NCBI GenBank assembly: GCA_020217115.1
Contig: JAIWOA010000129.1
Location: 1 to 7,630, forward strand
Source: Calditerrivibrio sp.
Lineage (GTDB): Bacteria > Chrysiogenota > Deferribacteres > Deferribacterales > Calditerrivibrionaceae
Direction: 5' to 3'
DNA length: 7,630 nt
The notes beneath the pieces are model-generated. The model saw nothing but the letters and a program-made list of their open reading frames with translations, was not told the DNA's origin and did no database searches. Of this stretch, positions 5,679 to 7,630 are shown one piece after another; position 1 is the stretch's first letter; every line of letters starts with the position of its first letter. The position numbers were made by a program, and so were the translations under genes.

Positions 5679-7630
5679 ATGCAGATTAAAAAAGCAGCAG
5701 TATTAGGTTCAGGTGTCATGGGTGCTACCATTGCAGCCCATTTGGCAAACGCTGGTGTAAAAGTCATTTTATTGGACATAGTACCACCAAAGCTCACAGA
5801 TGATGATATTAAAAATGGGTTTGATGAAAACTCTAAGGGTTTTAGAAACAAAATAGTTCAAAAAGGTTATGATGGTTTACTTACAATGAAACCTTCTCCA
5901 TTATTTCTAAAGGAAAATATAAACCTTATTGAAATTGGGAATCTGGAAGATGATGTTAAAAGAATTTCAGAGGTTGATTGGGTAGTGGAAGTTGTATTAG
6001 AAAATATGGAGGTAAAGAAATCACTTTTTTTAAACAAAGTATTACCAAATATTTCAAAGGATGCAATTATATCAACCAATACTTCAGGGCTTTCTGTCAA
6101 TGCATTGGCAGAGATAATGCCAGAAGATGTGAGGAAGAGATTTTTAGTGACACACTTTTTTAACCCACCAAGATATATGAAACTTATGGAATTGGTGCCA
6201 AACAAAGACACTGATCCTGCTGTTATGAAATTTATGGCTGATTTTATTGACAATAGGCTTGGAAAAGGGATCGTTTATGCTAAAGATACTCCTAACTTTA
6301 TTGGAAACAGAATAGGTGTTTACCTTATTTACAAGGCATTTAAACATTTAGTCGAAATGGGGATGACAGTCGAAGAAGCAGACTCTATAACGGGGCAGGC
6401 AGTGGGGATGCCAAAAACAGCTATTTTTAAACTTGCAGATCTCGTTGGTAATGACACTATAATGCATATAGGTAAAAATTCCTACAATCTTCTGGTTAAT
6501 GATGAAGAGAGAGATGTTTATCAGATTCCAGAATTTTTAGCAAAGATGATCGAAAAAGGTATGAATGGAAATAAATCGAAGATCGGTTTTTATACCAAAA
6601 AGGGTAATGAAAGGTTTTACCTCGATATCAATACTCTTGAATACAAACCTTTACAAAAACCTAAATTTGCTTCTGTTCAAGCTTCAAAACAGATAGATGA
6701 CCTTGCCACAAGGATAAGGACAGTGATTGACACCAATGATAAGGCTTCCCAATTTGCATGGAAAGTATTGAGAGATGCGCTTCTCTACACATTTAAAAGG
6801 ATACCTGAAATCTCTGATGACATTGTAAATGTAGATAATGCTATGAAATGGGGTTATAACTGGGAGTTTGGACCTTTTGAGATATTAGACGCCATAGGAG
6901 TGTCCAGATTTGTAAAAAGGTGTGAGAATGATGGTGTGGTTGTACCGGATAAGTTGAAAAAAATAGAATCTTTTTACAGATATGAGGGTGATAAAAAGTA
7001 TTACTATGACATAATATCTGAAAAATATGTTGAAATGGTTCAAAATCCTAAAAAGATAAATTTAGAGATAGTCAAAAAGGGGAATAAAGTGTTGGAATCC
7101 AATAAGGGTGCATCTCTTATTGACCTTGGAGATGGGGTATTTTGTCTTGAGTTTCATTCTAAAATGAATTCGATAAGTGGAGATATTTTGTCGATGACCA
7201 AAAAAGCCATTAAGAGAGCTGAAGAAGATGGGCAGGCACTTATTATGGCTAATCAAGGGAAAATGTTTTCTGCTGGAGCAAATCTTGCCATGCTTTCTAC
7301 CGCCATTGCAGAAGGTGCCTATGATGATATAAATATGATGGTCAAGGCATTTCAAGATGCTACTATGTCAATTAAATACTCATCTATTCCTGTAGTAGCT
7401 GCACCGTTTAATATAGTTTTGGGTGGTGGGTGTGAATATTGTATCCACGCTGATGCTATAGTTGCACATGCTGAAACATATATGGGTCTTGTAGAGGTTG
7501 GAGTTGGTATACTTCCAGCTGGTGGTGGAACAAAAGAGATGGCAATTAGAGCAATTCAGCTTGCAGAAAAATATCAGACAGATGTTTCCCCATTCATTTT
7601 CAAGTTTTTTATGAATATCGCTACAGCAAA
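5679..7630 (+). CDS. FadN-type 3-hydroxyacyl-CoA dehydrogenase/enoyl-CoA hydratase fusion, 3'-truncated
   Basis: The frame from ATG 5679 is open for 650 codons and runs off the right edge; relatives such as Bacillus FadN are near 790 aa, so about 140 residues are missing. Residues 1-200 form the NAD-binding Rossmann domain with GSGVMGATIAAHLANAG (10-26). The dehydrogenase catalytic set is present: S136 in NTSG, H159 in THFFNPP, E171 in MELVP and N210 in FIGNR. C-terminal dehydrogenase regions follow at about 205-305 and 360-430 (WGYNWEFGPFEILDAIGV, 391-408). From about 475 there is a crotonase domain with the oxyanion-hole loop FSAGANL (530-536) and both hydratase glutamates, E586 in GGGCEYC and E606 in GLVEVGVG. 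The dehydrogenase-then-hydratase order is the reverse of E. coli FadB. It should catalyse hydration of trans-2-enoyl-CoA and NAD-linked oxidation of the 3-hydroxyacyl-CoA. It begins 13 bases after the synthetase stop. Confidence 0.92.
   Translation, partial: MQIKKAAVLGSGVMGATIAAHLANAGVKVILLDIVPPKLTDDDIKNGFDENSKGFRNKIVQKGYDGLLTMKPSPLFLKENINLIEIGNLEDDVKRISEVDWVVEVVLENMEVKKSLFLNKVLPNISKDAIISTNTSGLSVNALAEIMPEDVRKRFLVTHFFNPPRYMKLMELVPNKDTDPAVMKFMADFIDNRLGKGIVYAKDTPNFIGNRIGVYLIYKAFKHLVEMGMTVEEADSITGQAVGMPKTAIFKLADLVGNDTIMHIGKNSYNLLVNDEERDVYQIPEFLAKMIEKGMNGNKSKIGFYTKKGNERFYLDINTLEYKPLQKPKFASVQASKQIDDLATRIRTVIDTNDKASQFAWKVLRDALLYTFKRIPEISDDIVNVDNAMKWGYNWEFGPFEILDAIGVSRFVKRCENDGVVVPDKLKKIESFYRYEGDKKYYYDIISEKYVEMVQNPKKINLEIVKKGNKVLESNKGASLIDLGDGVFCLEFHSKMNSISGDILSMTKKAIKRAEEDGQALIMANQGKMFSAGANLAMLSTAIAEGAYDDINMMVKAFQDATMSIKYSSIPVVAAPFNIVLGGGCEYCIHADAIVAHAETYMGLVEVGVGILPAGGGTKEMAIRAIQLAEKYQTDVSPFIFKFFMNIATA

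Noticed and set aside
5978..6163. Forward-strand ORF of 61 codons in another frame
   Set aside because: It is inside the strongly supported FadN-type gene and shows no family resemblance.
5867..6253. Reverse-strand ORF of 128 codons
   Set aside because: It lies wholly antisense to the dehydrogenase domain of the FadN-type gene, has no recognisable motif or ribosome site, and is serine- and phenylalanine-rich as expected for an antisense shadow of AT-rich coding DNA.
7062..7355. Reverse-strand ORF of 97 codons
   Set aside because: It is antisense to the crotonase domain, whose catalytic motifs are intact on the + strand.
1..7630. Mobile element, CRISPR, tRNA or other accessory system
   Set aside because: The window is filled end to end by seven co-directional metabolic genes with intact motifs and short gaps. 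No direct-repeat arrays, transposase motifs or RNA gene structures were seen.

Overview
This window is the inside of a densely packed, single-direction operon for long-chain fatty-acid degradation (beta-oxidation). It is AT-rich, roughly one-third G+C by eye. Seven genes lie on the + strand, separated by only 3 to 17 bases, and there is no terminator-like hairpin or promoter between them. The first gene is cut by the left edge and the last by the right edge, so the operon continues both ways. No RNA gene, mobile element, CRISPR array or intergenic stretch over 300 bases is present. All sizeable reverse-strand ORFs are shadows of the + strand genes.

Layout. Bases 1-848: C-terminal part of a two-CCG-domain iron-sulfur oxidoreductase of the kind paired with electron-transfer flavoprotein (ETF). 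858-1616: ETF beta subunit. 1626-2543: ETF alpha subunit. 2553-2852: small single-domain SCP2-like (sterol carrier protein 2) lipid-binding protein. 2856-3821: FMN-dependent nitronate monooxygenase/FabK-family oxidoreductase. 3839-5665: long-chain acyl-CoA synthetase with a GTG start. 5679 to the right edge: FadN-type fusion of 3-hydroxyacyl-CoA dehydrogenase (N-terminal) and enoyl-CoA hydratase (C-terminal), missing its last part; it stays open for 650 codons.

How they fit together (inference from family knowledge). The synthetase activates a fatty acid to acyl-CoA. An acyl-CoA dehydrogenase, not in this window, would make the enoyl-CoA and reduce ETF. ETF would pass electrons to the membrane-bound iron-sulfur oxidoreductase and on to (mena)quinone. 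The FadN-type protein hydrates the enoyl-CoA and oxidises the 3-hydroxyacyl-CoA with NAD. A thiolase, also outside the window, would finish the cycle. The SCP2-like protein may carry acyl groups. The FabK/nitronate monooxygenase-like enzyme is the least explained member.

Organism. An AT-rich bacterium with strong AGGAGG ribosome sites, a CCG-type ETF:quinone oxidoreductase and a FadN-type fusion fits an anaerobic or facultative respirer. Deferribacteres (for example Calditerrivibrio or Flexistipes relatives) is a guess from overall character only. I found no clearly undescribed system; the most interesting points are the FabK-like and SCP2 genes inside the operon.
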